Assembly (NCBI GenBank): GCA_943371005.1
Contig: CALRTB020000010.1
Location: forward strand, 57,040 to 121,039
Source: MRBY01 sp943371005
GTDB taxonomy: Bacteria > Cyanobacteriota > Cyanobacteriia > Cyanobacteriales > MRBY01
Length of the DNA: 64,000 bases
Reading direction: 5' to 3'
Both the position numbers and the translations under genes were made by a program. Below, piece after piece: positions 17,701-27,824 of this stretch. Below the pieces are notes generated by a model. It did no database searches. It was given only the letters and a program-made list of their open reading frames with translations, and was not told the origin of the DNA. Within the stretch, counting starts at the first letter, position 1. The number at the start of each line of letters is the position of its first letter.

Positions 17701-18908
17701 TCACCCGCGAAAAGCAGGCCCAGGAAACCTTAGCCCTCGCCAACGCCCAATTACGCCGGGCCGCCGAGATGAAGGACAACTTCCTGGCCATGATGAGCCA
17801 CGAGCTACGGACCCCCCTCAACGCCATTCTCGGCATGACCGAAAGCTTGCAAGATGAGATCTATGGCTCCGTGAGTATCCTCCAAAAACGTTCCCTGGGC
17901 TCCATCGAATCGGCTGGTGAACACCTCCTCCACCTGATCAACGATATTCTCGATGTGGCCAAGATCGATTCTGGTCAGGTGACCCTAGAGCTGGAACCGA
18001 CTAATATTCCAGATCTCTGTCAGTCGAGCCTGACCTTTGTACGGGAATTCGCCCTGAAAAAACAAATCCAACTCACCCAAGAACTCCCTCCCTCTTTACC
18101 AGATTTTTATCTCGATCAACGACGTCTCAAACAGGTGCTGATCAACCTCCTCAACAACGCCGTGAAATTTACGCCGGAGGGGGGCACCGTGAAACTCCAA
18201 GTAATCTATCCCCAGACAACGACGGATATCGGTTGTCCTTGTCTACGCTTTAATGTCATCGATACGGGGATTGGCATCGACCCAGAAGACATTGAGCGTC
18301 TCTTTGAACCCTTCGTGCAAGTTGAAAGTAACCTCAGCCGCCGCTACGAAGGTACCGGTTTAGGGCTGACCCTCGTCCAACAAATTGCCCAACTCCACGG
18401 GGGAACCGTCAAGATCAGTAGTGAGCTGAGGCAGGGGAGTTGCTTTAGCCTAGATTTGCCCCTCCGCCCGGTGGAAGGGACTGGGACAAGAACGGCCAAA
18501 GATGGGGCTTTAGCCCAGGAACAATCAAAGAAACTGGAAAAGCCAGGTATTATCGTCTTGACCGTGCCCGGTATTCAGCAGGGGAGCTTTAGTAACTATC
18601 TCAAAGCCAAGGGTTATAACCTCAAAGATGTGGCGGATCTCGATAAGGCGATCGCCTTGATCGAAAATAAAAAAGGACAACTAATCATTCTCGAAATGGC
18701 TAAAGTCAACTCAGAAAGCCTGGCTCTCCTCCAGGCCCTGCGCGACCGGAGCACCTTACCAATCATTTGTCTCTGCGAGAAAAGCCAATCTGGAGACTGC
18801 AGCGAGTACTTGACGGAGGGAGCCAATGACTATCTCTGTAAACCGTTTCGCTTCGGGGATTTGGTGAGTCTAATCGAACAATATGTTACAGTTTCACCCC
18901 AGGCCTAA
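14733..18908 (+). CDS. MASE1 multi-PAS hybrid histidine kinase with degenerate receiver
   Basis: A 1391-residue sensor kinase starting at ATG 14733; an open frame continues to TTG 14619 but adds an unlikely tail. About 300 N-terminal residues form a MASE1 membrane sensor with some eight spans (GRFAYILTIDNKLGTMFWLP). Four to five PAS domains follow, from roughly 345 to 1000 (IIDNLPLAIAIYESDSQKF, TPTGVLMVDDNHKVLLYN, ALEAGSIGSWEWEI). The kinase core has H1023 in MMSHELRTPLNAILG, then the ATPase motifs LINLLNNAVKFT, DTGIGI and GTGLGLT. The C-terminal receiver-like domain (about 1275-1390) keeps Lys 1370 (CKPF), but the expected phosphoacceptor position is Glu 1321 (LIILEMAK). No response regulator gene is adjacent, and the signal is unknown. 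Confidence 0.92.
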   Translation: MTTAAQKIRQLFWHQQQLRPLGWLAVWVVIALVYIGFGRFAYILTIDNKLGTMFWLPAGWVAAMVLRFGYASLPGIFLGDLVFGLLFRIFPPVVCLELSLSQVLMGAVICFLSRRWLKDSQRDIFLSLENLFKFLIIIALAQGLHAFISAWTIPSLNDLPEQINLLNWWISGWGGALVVAPFVLSWLQPSWPSQLKQAFKGESLLLMGFVALTIWFINQQIIYVFTTRPLAALLPLMIWSCLRFPVSVATLHYFWLTCLVIAIPRQNPIIPGADSLAESVLALQFVIISIILNALVVMILYNDRKALAKRLKRQALFLEDQLEATQAELAKTALAITEAIPVGTYNMVLEPGADLAYFSFMSDRFLEVTGLEREVAAADPLQAFACVHPDDYDAWVQLNAEAFAQKTPFLGETRVVVNGEIRWIRAESVPRDLPDGTTVWEGAISDITDYIATQERLAKSEQKLRRIIDNLPLAIAIYESDSQKFTFANQLFQSLFGYTLDDIPTLDHWMRRAYPDPDYRAEVVQRWQAYLDHWDEDQGFLEASEYQVTCKDGSQKDVLWYGLISDDLVLGVGVDITARKRIEREVIYQKNLLRAQLETTPTGVLMVDDNHKVLLYNERFLKLWSIPEPIVAQVKAAGDDDFFLGYGTAQTVDPDAFLKRVNDLYENPEETSIDEFALKNGTIIQRFSAPILDEHGNYMARIWSFRDITATKHYERVLEDAQNHLAQINEELERRVQERTAALQESEAKLNVFIRSTPASMAMLDQNMCYLAASQRWIEEAQLDSVDEILGRSHYEIFPNPEVKWIQAHQQGLAGQGTKCEKDSYLLPDGRQLYVRWEVQPWYTVDGAVGGIVIFTENITSLIDLLGKYESSSRRLNLALEAGSIGSWEWEIGGDRLIWDERMYDIYGLPRREDRSMNFDTWANTLIPKQRDITASRLLELVATPDQITYEQEFSILWPNHEQREIRAYGFIVRDDQGQATKVVGVNFDITREKQAQETLALANAQLRRAAEMKDNFLAMMSHELRTPLNAILGMTESLQDEIYGSVSILQKRSLGSIESAGEHLLHLINDILDVAKIDSGQVTLELEPTNIPDLCQSSLTFVREFALKKQIQLTQELPPSLPDFYLDQRRLKQVLINLLNNAVKFTPEGGTVKLQVIYPQTTTDIGCPCLRFNVIDTGIGIDPEDIERLFEPFVQVESNLSRRYEGTGLGLTLVQQIAQLHGGTVKISSELRQGSCFSLDLPLRPVEGTGTRTAKDGALAQEQSKKLEKPGIIVLTVPGIQQGSFSNYLKAKGYNLKDVADLDKAIALIENKKGQLIILEMAKVNSESLALLQALRDRSTLPIICLCEKSQSGDCSEYLTEGANDYLCKPFRFGDLVSLIEQYVTVSPQA

Positions 18909-18914
18909 CCCCAA

Positions 18915-18936
18915 AGGCGAGATAAACGCCTCTTTT
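18915..18936 (+). terminator. Weak terminator after the hybrid kinase
   Basis: AGGCG (18915-18919) and CGCCT (18927-18931) form a five-pair stem followed by a short, interrupted T stretch. It is placed correctly, 7 bp after the stop, but is weaker than the others in the window. Confidence 0.45.
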
Positions 18937-19234
18937 CCCTTGACCGCAAGATAATTTACAATCTGTAATGTTGCCATCGTGCCCCGCAAGGATTTTAATA
19001 TTCTTTGCTGTAGCAAAATATTCAGTTTTCCCAAGACTGGAGCGGCAGCTTATACGAACCAAGCGCGTGACACTTACAATACAAATTAGTCCCTTAACGA
19101 CTCACCATAAACCACATCGGTTTTAGATTGGCTCAAACAAGACCGAGACGTTTTCAGTTGTACGTCTAATTGCACCGAGTGATCACCCTAGTAAAAATAG
19201 TAGTACTTAAATTTTATCGAGCGAACATAAACCT
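18937..19234 (+). promoter_or_regulatory. Long leader/promoter region of fusA
   Basis: About 300 bp precede the stand-alone EF-G gene with no ORF. TTTGC (19004-19008) and GCAAA (19013-19017) form a small AT-flanked hairpin. No Shine-Dalgarno is visible just upstream of the fusA ATG, so initiation may be SD-independent. Confidence 0.4.
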
Positions 19235-21319
<2,085 letters not shown>

Positions 21320-21362
21320 CTAACCGTTAAACAATGATCTCCCACCGGGTGAGATCACAAAC

Positions 21363-21399
21363 AAAAAAACCGATTGGCGTCTTCACCAATCGGTTTTTT
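21363..21399. terminator. Terminator after fusA
   Basis: AAAAAACCGATTGG (21364-21377) pairs perfectly with CCAATCGGTTTTTT (21386-21399). The A and T tails make it usable in both directions. Confidence 0.92.
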
Positions 21400-21421
21400 C
21401 TTTGGCTGCCATCAGTCCATT

Positions 21422-21452
21422 AAAAAAACTCCCCACTAAAACCTGGAGAGTT
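21422..21452 (-). terminator. Terminator of hupE on the minus strand
   Basis: Read on minus, AACTCTCC (21452-21445) pairs with GGGGAGTT (21434-21427) with one mismatch and is followed by T residues (A run 21422-21428 on plus). It lies 36 bp after the hupE stop. Confidence 0.7.
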
Positions 21453-21487
21453 CTTTGAGCCAATATCAAACCTGGCAGTATCGCTGC

Positions 21488-22093
21488 TTAGATGCTCTGG
21501 GCAAAGACTGCCAAACCAGCCACCACCATCATGACCCCAGCAATGCGGAAAAATTGGATCTGTTGACGACGTAAGGCCAGCAAAGCCGTTCCCATGCCGA
21601 TAAGGTGTAAGCTCGCAGTTCCCGCTAGAAAACCGAGGGCATATTGAAGACCCCGGGCATTGGCAGGCATCTCTGCGCCGTGGGCATAGCCATGGAAAAC
21701 AGCCAGCGCACCAATAATGAGACTACTCCACAGTAAGGGGAGACGGGTGCCAAAGAAAACAAAGCAACCTAACAGGAGATCGGAAAAGATAATCCCGACC
21801 TCGATCCCTGGTACGTTCATGCCGACCATGCCGAGTAAACCACCCACCAACATCAAACCCAGAAAACTCAGGGGGAGTAAAAAACGCCCTTGCTTTTCTT
21901 CGACCTGAACCGCCCAAATTCCCACCGCTAACATGGCCACGAGGTGATCGAGTCCCCCAAGGGGATGTTGAAATCCATGCAAAAATCCAGCGGTTTCGTG
22001 GCCGCCGACGTGGGCGATCGCCGCCGATGGCAGGAAAACACAAAGCATTGCTCCGAGAAATAACAAACTGTGCCGAATATGACGCTGACCCAT
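21488..22093 (-). CDS. hupE: HupE/UreJ-family nickel/cobalt transporter
   Basis: The 201-residue membrane protein has a signal sequence ending in SAAIA, followed by the HupE signature HVGGHETAGFLHGFQHPLGGLDHLVAMLAVG. Its histidines and Asp form the metal site. FHGYAHGAEMP is a second conserved His motif, and about six spans follow. HupE proteins take up nickel or cobalt. The frame is open to 22132, but ATG at 22093 has an excellent Shine-Dalgarno (AAAGGAG, about 7 bases upstream). No hydrogenase or urease gene is in the window, so nickel supply to either is inference. Confidence 0.9.
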   Translation of the reverse strand: MGQRHIRHSLLFLGAMLCVFLPSAAIAHVGGHETAGFLHGFQHPLGGLDHLVAMLAVGIWAVQVEEKQGRFLLPLSFLGLMLVGGLLGMVGMNVPGIEVGIIFSDLLLGCFVFFGTRLPLLWSSLIIGALAVFHGYAHGAEMPANARGLQYALGFLAGTASLHLIGMGTALLALRRQQIQFFRIAGVMMVVAGLAVFAQSI

Positions 22094-22250
22094 GGTGTCG
22101 CTCCTTTGAAACATTCCAATTTTAGTGAACAATCTCAGGGATGATATCGCTTTGGTGACGAGTCTTAAAGATTCGCTTTATTCGGTAAAACTGCAAAATA
22201 TTAAGCCTTTGGGCGATCTCCCCAGAAAAGGGCTACAACTACGAAAAGAG

Positions 22251-24569
22251 ATGAGGCCCAAGCTGCTTGTGTTGCTGCGTGACTGGCTCCTAAAAATTTG
22301 GCAACGATCGCCCTTCCCCCTAAAAATTATCAGTGTCCTGGGGGCGATCGCCTTGGCTGTGCGTTTAACGCCTCTACTGATGCCTGTGCAAGCCGTAGAT
22401 ATTGCCCAGACCGACCAGGCTTTTCGCTTTTATGACCGCCATGGTTTGTTTTTGGGGACAGTGCTCAGTGCCGACCAAGAAAATACCTCCGTTGTTAGCC
22501 TCGATGAAGTTTCACCCTATTTTCAGCAGGCGATTATTGCGGCGGAGGATGGTGATTTTTACTCCCATGGCCCCCTAGATCTCCAGGCGATCGCCAGGGC
22601 TACCTACCAAGCAATCAAATACCAAAAAATTGTCAGTGGGGCCTCGACGATTACGATGCAACTCGCCCGGATGTTAGGCGATCGCCCCCGGACTTTGAAC
22701 GCGAAACTCCAGGAAATTTGGGTCGCCTGGCGGTTAGCAGCAGGCATGAACCGCCAAGAAATTCTCACCGCTTACATTAACCGTTTGCCCATGGGGGGAA
22801 ATATCTATGGCGTTGAAGCGGCAGCCCAGATTTATTTTGGCGTAGCGGCAGCGGATCTCAATGTGGCCCAGGCGACTCTCCTTGCGGCCATTCCCAACAG
22901 TCCCACTTATCTCAATCCCTACGACTATTGGGACAACCTCAAACAACGGCAACAGTACGTGCTGGCGCGCATGGTAGCTGAGGGCGAACTGTCCCCAGAG
23001 CAGGCGGATCGGGTCTTCCAAGAAGCCGTCACCCTGCAACCACGTCATCAGGGAATTCTCAGCGCGCCCCATTTTGTTTTCTGGCTAACAGAGCAACTGG
23101 ATACCAGCCAAAACCCCGTGATTCGTACCACCCTAGATAAAAATCTCCAGGATTTTGTCGCGGAACAGGTGCGCCAGACCGTTTTAAATTTAGAACAAAA
23201 TAATGTTCACCAAGGGGCGGCGATCGCCATTGATAATCAAACCGGCGAAATCTTAGCCTATGTGGGGTCTACGAATTACTTTACGCCCCAAGGGGAAAAT
23301 GATGGGGTACAAGCCCTCCGGCAACCAGGTTCCACCCTCAAACCCTTTCTCTACCAATTGGCCCTAGAGACCCGAACCATCCGCCCCAATACGATTTTGG
23401 CGGATATTCCCACCTACTATGCCATTCCCGACGCCAAACTCTATGAACCCACGGACTACGATGAAAAATTTTTAGGCCCGGTGCGGGTGCACCTCGCTTT
23501 GGGGAATTCCCTCAATATTCCAGCGGTACGGGTTTTAGAACAAGTGGGTGTTGAGACGTTTTTAACGCGCTTACACCAATTGGGTTTTCAGCATTTAACC
23601 GAAGACCCAGATTACTACGGCCTGGGCCTCACCCTCGGCAGCGGTGAAGTAACCCTGATGGAGTTGGCCAATGCCTATCGTACCCTGGCCAATGGCGGCG
23701 AAAAAAGTGATTTAGTTAGCCATTTCGCTCACCCGGAAGCTGCCACAACGCCCCTCAGTGACCCCCCAACTTGGCAGCTCATTACCCAGATGCTGAGCGA
23801 TAAACAGGCCAGGGCGATCGCCTTTGGGGTCGATTCCGCCTTAAATTTACCGTTTCCAGCGGCCGTTAAAACAGGGACATCTTCAAATTATCGTGATACT
23901 TGGGCGGTGGGGTTTAGCGAAAACTATACCGTCGCCACCTGGATCGGGAACTTTGATGGCACGCCCATGCAACAAGTTTCGGGGGTGACGGGGGCCGCAC
24001 CGCTCTGGCGAGATATCATGTTGCACCTGCACCACCAACGGGAACCCTCAGCATTCCCGGAACCAACGGCCATGCTTAAACGGCCCATTTGTGCCCTGTC
24101 TGGCAAAAAATCAACGGGTCTTTGTCCTGTCATTGTTCAGGAATATTTTTTCGCGGCTGATTTGGTTGAGTATGAAACGGATTTAGATGATTTTTACCAG
24201 GAAATTAATGGCGAAATTCGTCTAGTGCTGCCCCCGGAATATGACCGCTGGCTGGCGACCCAAACGACCCTAGCTACGCCCCAAAGCGGCTTAAAAATTC
24301 TGTTTCCCCAAGATGGCGATCGCCTTTTAGGAGATCCTGAGCACCCCGGCCAGTTAAAAATCCAATTCCAAACGCTCAATGACCAACCGATTCGGTGGCG
24401 ACTCAACGGCCAACCCTGGCAACCGGACGATCCCCAAAATCCCCGCTGGCAACTGCGCCCCGGCAACTGGCAACTAGAAATTTATCAAGGCGATCGCCAA
24501 GATCAAGTCAATTTTTCCGTAGAAGTCGCCCCACCCCAAACCACTAAACGGGGATTTTCGGTTAATTAA
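22251..24569 (+). CDS. pbpC: Penicillin-binding protein 1C-like bifunctional peptidoglycan synthase
   Basis: With ATG at 22251 this is a 772-residue class A PBP. Order: a short cytoplasmic tail, one membrane span (about 25-45), then a GT51 transglycosylase with its Glu near residue 99 (AAEDGDFYSHGPLD) and GASTITMQLARML. The transpeptidase domain follows, with Ser at about 361 in RQPGSTLKP, GNSLN and KTGTSS. A C-terminal beta-rich domain of the PBP1C type (about 690-760) comes last. It polymerises and cross-links glycan strands. An in-frame GTG at 22125 would add 42 residues but would reach into the hupE start region, so the ATG is preferred. It is divergent from hupE. Confidence 0.9.
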   Translation: MRPKLLVLLRDWLLKIWQRSPFPLKIISVLGAIALAVRLTPLLMPVQAVDIAQTDQAFRFYDRHGLFLGTVLSADQENTSVVSLDEVSPYFQQAIIAAEDGDFYSHGPLDLQAIARATYQAIKYQKIVSGASTITMQLARMLGDRPRTLNAKLQEIWVAWRLAAGMNRQEILTAYINRLPMGGNIYGVEAAAQIYFGVAAADLNVAQATLLAAIPNSPTYLNPYDYWDNLKQRQQYVLARMVAEGELSPEQADRVFQEAVTLQPRHQGILSAPHFVFWLTEQLDTSQNPVIRTTLDKNLQDFVAEQVRQTVLNLEQNNVHQGAAIAIDNQTGEILAYVGSTNYFTPQGENDGVQALRQPGSTLKPFLYQLALETRTIRPNTILADIPTYYAIPDAKLYEPTDYDEKFLGPVRVHLALGNSLNIPAVRVLEQVGVETFLTRLHQLGFQHLTEDPDYYGLGLTLGSGEVTLMELANAYRTLANGGEKSDLVSHFAHPEAATTPLSDPPTWQLITQMLSDKQARAIAFGVDSALNLPFPAAVKTGTSSNYRDTWAVGFSENYTVATWIGNFDGTPMQQVSGVTGAAPLWRDIMLHLHHQREPSAFPEPTAMLKRPICALSGKKSTGLCPVIVQEYFFAADLVEYETDLDDFYQEINGEIRLVLPPEYDRWLATQTTLATPQSGLKILFPQDGDRLLGDPEHPGQLKIQFQTLNDQPIRWRLNGQPWQPDDPQNPRWQLRPGNWQLEIYQGDRQDQVNFSVEVAPPQTTKRGFSVN

Positions 24570-25120
24570 ACGCTGATCTTCTACCAAGAAAAAGATCCTG
24601 AATTTGCAAGTAAGATAATTTTCAAGAAATTAGCTCAAGGCTTTACTGATTGTTTTGTTTTTTTAAAATTGCTTTTAAAGAAAATCACACAATAACGCAA
24701 GCATTTATTTTTTTAATCCACAGCATTTTGCTCCGTAAAAGATCATCATCTATCACTCTAAAAATACGGCAGATCACTATGCTAAGGATGGTACTTGATC
24801 ATGTTTGAATATAAAAAAGGCTCCAGAAAATAAATCTGTAAGCCTTAAGATTACTCAAGTTTTGGTGATCTCAACAATCAGCTTGAGTATTTAATCATGT
24901 GTGGGAAGAAACATTGAATTTATTGTAAGCAAGGCGGGGGAAGTAAAGGCCGTCGTTACAGAATATGCAACTGCCGTTGTCAATATGCCCGTGAAAAAAA
25001 ATTAGGTTTTAAACGAAGATTGATTTTGCGGAGTGCTTGATTCCTATTTGAAAATCAGCTCACCGCTAGCATATTGCCAGTGACTACAATGGCACTGTCG
25101 TTATTTGAATAATCTTAGGA
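24570..25120. other. AT-rich intergenic region with hairpin and a possible gene remnant
   Basis: This 551-bp spacer has no convincing gene and no HIP1 site. TACTCAAG (24852-24859) pairs with CTTGAGTA (24882-24889) around an inner TTG/CAA pairing, giving a clear hairpin without a T tail. A short plus frame from GTG 24901 to TAG encodes about 34 residues (VGRNIEFIVSKAGEVKAVV...). It looks protein-like but is too short to assign and may be a gene remnant. The low GC and lack of HIP1 differ from the surroundings. Confidence 0.45.
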
Positions 25121-26299
25121 ATGATTAATGAAAAAACAGTAGGTGATTTTCTTTCGATCAGGAAACTTGGGCAGAAGGGCCTGCAAATTCTCGGCTTAAT
25201 TGGCTTATCCATCTTGGCCGAAGCACATCTCCAAGTTGGGTTGGCCCAAAGTCCTGATAATTTGCCAGACGATGAAGCTGCGGAGATTTTGCAGGTTGGC
25301 ATCGGTGGCACCCCTCCTTTTTTAGTGGAGTCGGTCAATGGTGACTTTCAAGGAATTGTGCCAGATATCTGGGAAACCATTGCCTTCGTAAATGGCTGGG
25401 AATATGAGTTGATTTTGCAAACGGAGACACAAGCTGCCCTGGATGCCGTAGCCACTGGGGAATTAGATCTCCTGGTAGGGCCATTTAGTATTACCGCCGA
25501 GCGTTTAGAAACGGTGGATTTCACCCAGCCTTTCTTCGTTTCAGGATTAGGGATCTTGCTGCCCGAAGAGTCGCCCCCCATTTGGGAACGGGTGCGTCCT
25601 TTTTTCACCCGCACAGCCCTCTCTTCGGTGGGGGTTTTGCTGGTTTGTTTATTTTTAGTGGGCAACGGCATGTGGCTCGTGGAGAGACGCCATAACCCAG
25701 AGGAGTTTCCTAATCATTATCTGCGCGGTGTGGGCAATGGGATGTGGTTTGCCCTGGTGACTTTGACCACGGTTGGCTATGGCGATCGCTCACCCAAAAC
25801 CCCTTGGGGCCGATTTATCGCTGGAATTTGGATGTTGATCTCTTTGGTTGCGGTTTCTTCTTTGATTGGGGGATTAGCCTCGGCCTTTACCCTCGCCCTT
25901 GCTAAATTGCCAGAGGATGCGATTCGCGATCCTGGGGATTTACGCGGAACCCGCATGGCCGTTGTCCAGGGCACGACGGGGGAAGCTTGGGCCGCTGAAT
26001 ATCGCGCCAAAATTTTACAACGCCCCAGCTTAGAGGCGGCGATCGCCTTAATGGAAGCCGATAAAGCAGACGGTGTAATTTTTGATCGGCCAACCTTGGA
26101 ATATTATCTGAGCCAAAACCCTGACTTACCCTTGCGAGTTGCCGACTTTAACCTGAATACTGAAAATCTGGGCTTTGTGTTGCCCTACGACAGTCCTCTG
26201 GCTGTCCCCCTTGATGTGAGTATCGTCGCCCTCGAAGAGGATGGTACCCTCGTCCGCACCGCCCAAGACTGGCTCCAGGGGGAACTCAATTTAGAATAG
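25121..26299 (+). CDS. GluR0-like glutamate-gated potassium channel
   Basis: The 392 residues match prokaryotic ionotropic glutamate receptors such as Synechocystis GluR0 (397 residues). Order: a signal sequence (about 1-43), ligand-binding lobe S1 (EILQVGIGGTPPFL to FTQPFFVSGLGIL), a first span (SVGVLLVCLFLVGNGMWLVE) and a pore loop with filter TTVGYGD at 216-222. A second span (FIAGIWMLISLVAVSSLIGG) and lobe S2 (LRGTRMAVVQGTTGEAWA to LPYDSPLAVPLD) complete it. The TVGYGD filter predicts potassium selectivity, and the fused bilobed sensor predicts gating by an amino acid. The ligand is not certain. There is an AGGA directly before the ATG, too close to be a normal Shine-Dalgarno. Confidence 0.92.
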   Translation: MINEKTVGDFLSIRKLGQKGLQILGLIGLSILAEAHLQVGLAQSPDNLPDDEAAEILQVGIGGTPPFLVESVNGDFQGIVPDIWETIAFVNGWEYELILQTETQAALDAVATGELDLLVGPFSITAERLETVDFTQPFFVSGLGILLPEESPPIWERVRPFFTRTALSSVGVLLVCLFLVGNGMWLVERRHNPEEFPNHYLRGVGNGMWFALVTLTTVGYGDRSPKTPWGRFIAGIWMLISLVAVSSLIGGLASAFTLALAKLPEDAIRDPGDLRGTRMAVVQGTTGEAWAAEYRAKILQRPSLEAAIALMEADKADGVIFDRPTLEYYLSQNPDLPLRVADFNLNTENLGFVLPYDSPLAVPLDVSIVALEEDGTLVRTAQDWLQGELNLE

Positions 26300-26340
26300 A
26301 CACAGAGATAGTTCGTTACCAAAGGAGAAAAACACCCCCT

Positions 26341-26736
26341 ATGAAAATGCTTCACACCATGATTCGGGTCGGCAACTTAGAAGAATCCCTCAAATTTTAT
26401 TGTGATGTTCTGGGTATGAAGCTCCTGCGCCAAAAGGATTACCCCGGCGGCAAATTCACCTTGGCCTTTGTTGGTTATGGCGACGAAAAAGACAATACCG
26501 TGATCGAGCTAACCCACAACTGGGACACCGACAGCTATGACCTCGGCAATGGCTTTGGTCATATTGCCCTGGGTGTGGATGATATCTATGGCACCTGCGA
26601 AAAAATTCGCGAGCTGGGCGGTAAAATTTCCCGGGAACCCGGCCCTATGAAGCATGGCACCACGGTAATTGCCTTTGTCGAAGATCCCAACGGCTACAAG
26701 ATCGAATTAATCGAAATGAAAAAGGCCGCCGCTTAG
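26341..26736 (+). CDS. gloA: Lactoylglutathione lyase (glyoxalase I)
   Basis: Glyoxalase I converts the methylglyoxal-glutathione hemithioacetal to lactoylglutathione. The 131-residue VOC-fold protein has the expected metal ligands: His in MLHTMIRVGNLEESLKFY, Glu in TVIELTHNW, His in GFGHIALGVDD and Glu in YKIELIE. Its length is that of bacterial single-domain enzymes. An AAGGAG lies about 13 bases before the ATG. It starts 41 bp after the GluR0-like gene and could be co-transcribed, though no functional link is obvious. Confidence 0.95.
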   Translation: MKMLHTMIRVGNLEESLKFYCDVLGMKLLRQKDYPGGKFTLAFVGYGDEKDNTVIELTHNWDTDSYDLGNGFGHIALGVDDIYGTCEKIRELGGKISREPGPMKHGTTVIAFVEDPNGYKIELIEMKKAAA

Positions 26737-26751
26737 AACTAATTTACAAGG

Positions 26752-26787
26752 TCCCCCGGCTCCCAGTTTGAGGGAGATTTAGGGGGC
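26752..26787. repeat. Palindromic dispersed repeat between gloA and the PhnD-like gene
   Basis: Nested arms CCCCC (26753-26757)/GGGGG (26782-26786) and CTCCC (26760-26764)/GGGAG (26772-26776) form a GC-rich hairpin. On minus it reads CCTAAATCTCCCTCAAA, which closely matches 40289-40305 elsewhere in the window. Such C-rich, CTAAATCTCCCT-containing palindromes are a common dispersed element in cyanobacteria. It may also act as a 3' hairpin for both convergent genes. Confidence 0.65.
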
Positions 26788-26819
26788 CAATCAAGAGATT
26801 TCTTAGCCTAAATCTTCGT

Positions 26820-27752
26820 TTATTGAATCTTGCCAATCTGGCGGCCCACGGCTTCGATTTCAGCGTAGTTTTCGTTGCTGGTCTGAATAAACTGGGTCGC
26901 CCCAAATAAATCAAGAATTTCCTTGTGGTCAGGGTTGTTGGGATCGAGTTGGAGCAAAGCCTGTTGGACTTTATCCCGGAAGCCTTCCCCATAGCGCTCA
27001 TCCACGTCGGGGGAAATGACCCAGTGGTAATCGTAGTAGGCAGGCGATCGCCAAATCACTTTTACTTTATTGGTGTCCACTTCCCCGGCCTCGACGCGAC
27101 TATTCCACACCTGTTCGTTGAGCATTCCCAGGTCATAGGTGCCGGCTTCGACCAATTGAATGGTGGCATCGTGGGAGGCAGAAAAGCCCACTTCCCCTTG
27201 GAAGTCTTCGAGGGAAACTCCGGCTTGTTCTAGGTAGTATTGGGGCATCAGGCGGCCAGAAGTGGAGGATTCACTACCAAAAGTGAGGGTTTTGCCTTTG
27301 ACTTGGGCTAAATCGGCATCACTGGCTAATTCCCCCAGGCCGCTATTGACATTGGCAATCAGTACCGAGTGAAATTCGGCATCAATATCCCGTTGGGCGA
27401 TCGCCTCAGCACCAGGGACTTGCAATCTTGCTTGGACACCCGTTAACCCACCAAACCAAACTAAATCCAAATCACCCACCTTAAAGGCTGTGACTGCCGC
27501 AAGATAATCGGTGACGGGTTTATATTCCACGGGGACTCCCAGTTCAGCACTCAAATAATCTGCTAGCAGGCCATAGAGTCGCTGCAATTTTTCAGGATCT
27601 TGGTCGGGAATCGCCCCCGTGACCAAGGGTTGCACTGCCGTTGTCGGCGTCTCATTTTCGGTGGGGCTAGTGACATCCGTAGTCGATGGAGCAGTACAGC
27701 CAAAGACACTGAGAGAAAGCAGACAGAGGGCAGACAGGAGCCGTTTTTTCAT
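26820..27752 (-). CDS. PhnD-like phosphonate/phosphite-type substrate-binding lipoprotein
   Basis: The 310-residue protein starts with a lipoprotein signal (MKKRLLSALCLLSLSVFGC, lipobox Cys about residue 19) followed by a Thr/Pro linker. The PhnD fold follows: VTGAIPDQDPEKLQRLYGLL, DLVWFGGLTGVQARLQVPGA, TFGSESSTSGRLMPQYYL and ASHDATIQLVEAGTYDLG. Family members bind phosphonate, phosphite or methylphosphonate for ABC uptake. No phn or ptx permease or ATPase lies beside it, so it is an orphan here. The frame is open to 27791, but the start at 27752 gives the lipoprotein signal. It is divergent from the rhomboid gene. Confidence 0.87.
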   Translation of the reverse strand: MKKRLLSALCLLSLSVFGCTAPSTTDVTSPTENETPTTAVQPLVTGAIPDQDPEKLQRLYGLLADYLSAELGVPVEYKPVTDYLAAVTAFKVGDLDLVWFGGLTGVQARLQVPGAEAIAQRDIDAEFHSVLIANVNSGLGELASDADLAQVKGKTLTFGSESSTSGRLMPQYYLEQAGVSLEDFQGEVGFSASHDATIQLVEAGTYDLGMLNEQVWNSRVEAGEVDTNKVKVIWRSPAYYDYHWVISPDVDERYGEGFRDKVQQALLQLDPNNPDHKEILDLFGATQFIQTSNENYAEIEAVGRQIGKIQ

Positions 27753-27824
27753 GGGTAATTTCTCAAGGGAAAGAAAAAGATTTATTCCCAACTTAAGATA
27801 GCAATTAATGTTTTCTCCCCCCTA

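Noticed and set aside
24901..25005. Short plus frame with protein-like sequence after a GTG
   Set aside because: About 34 codons with no start signal and no assignable family; kept only as a remnant note, not called as a gene.
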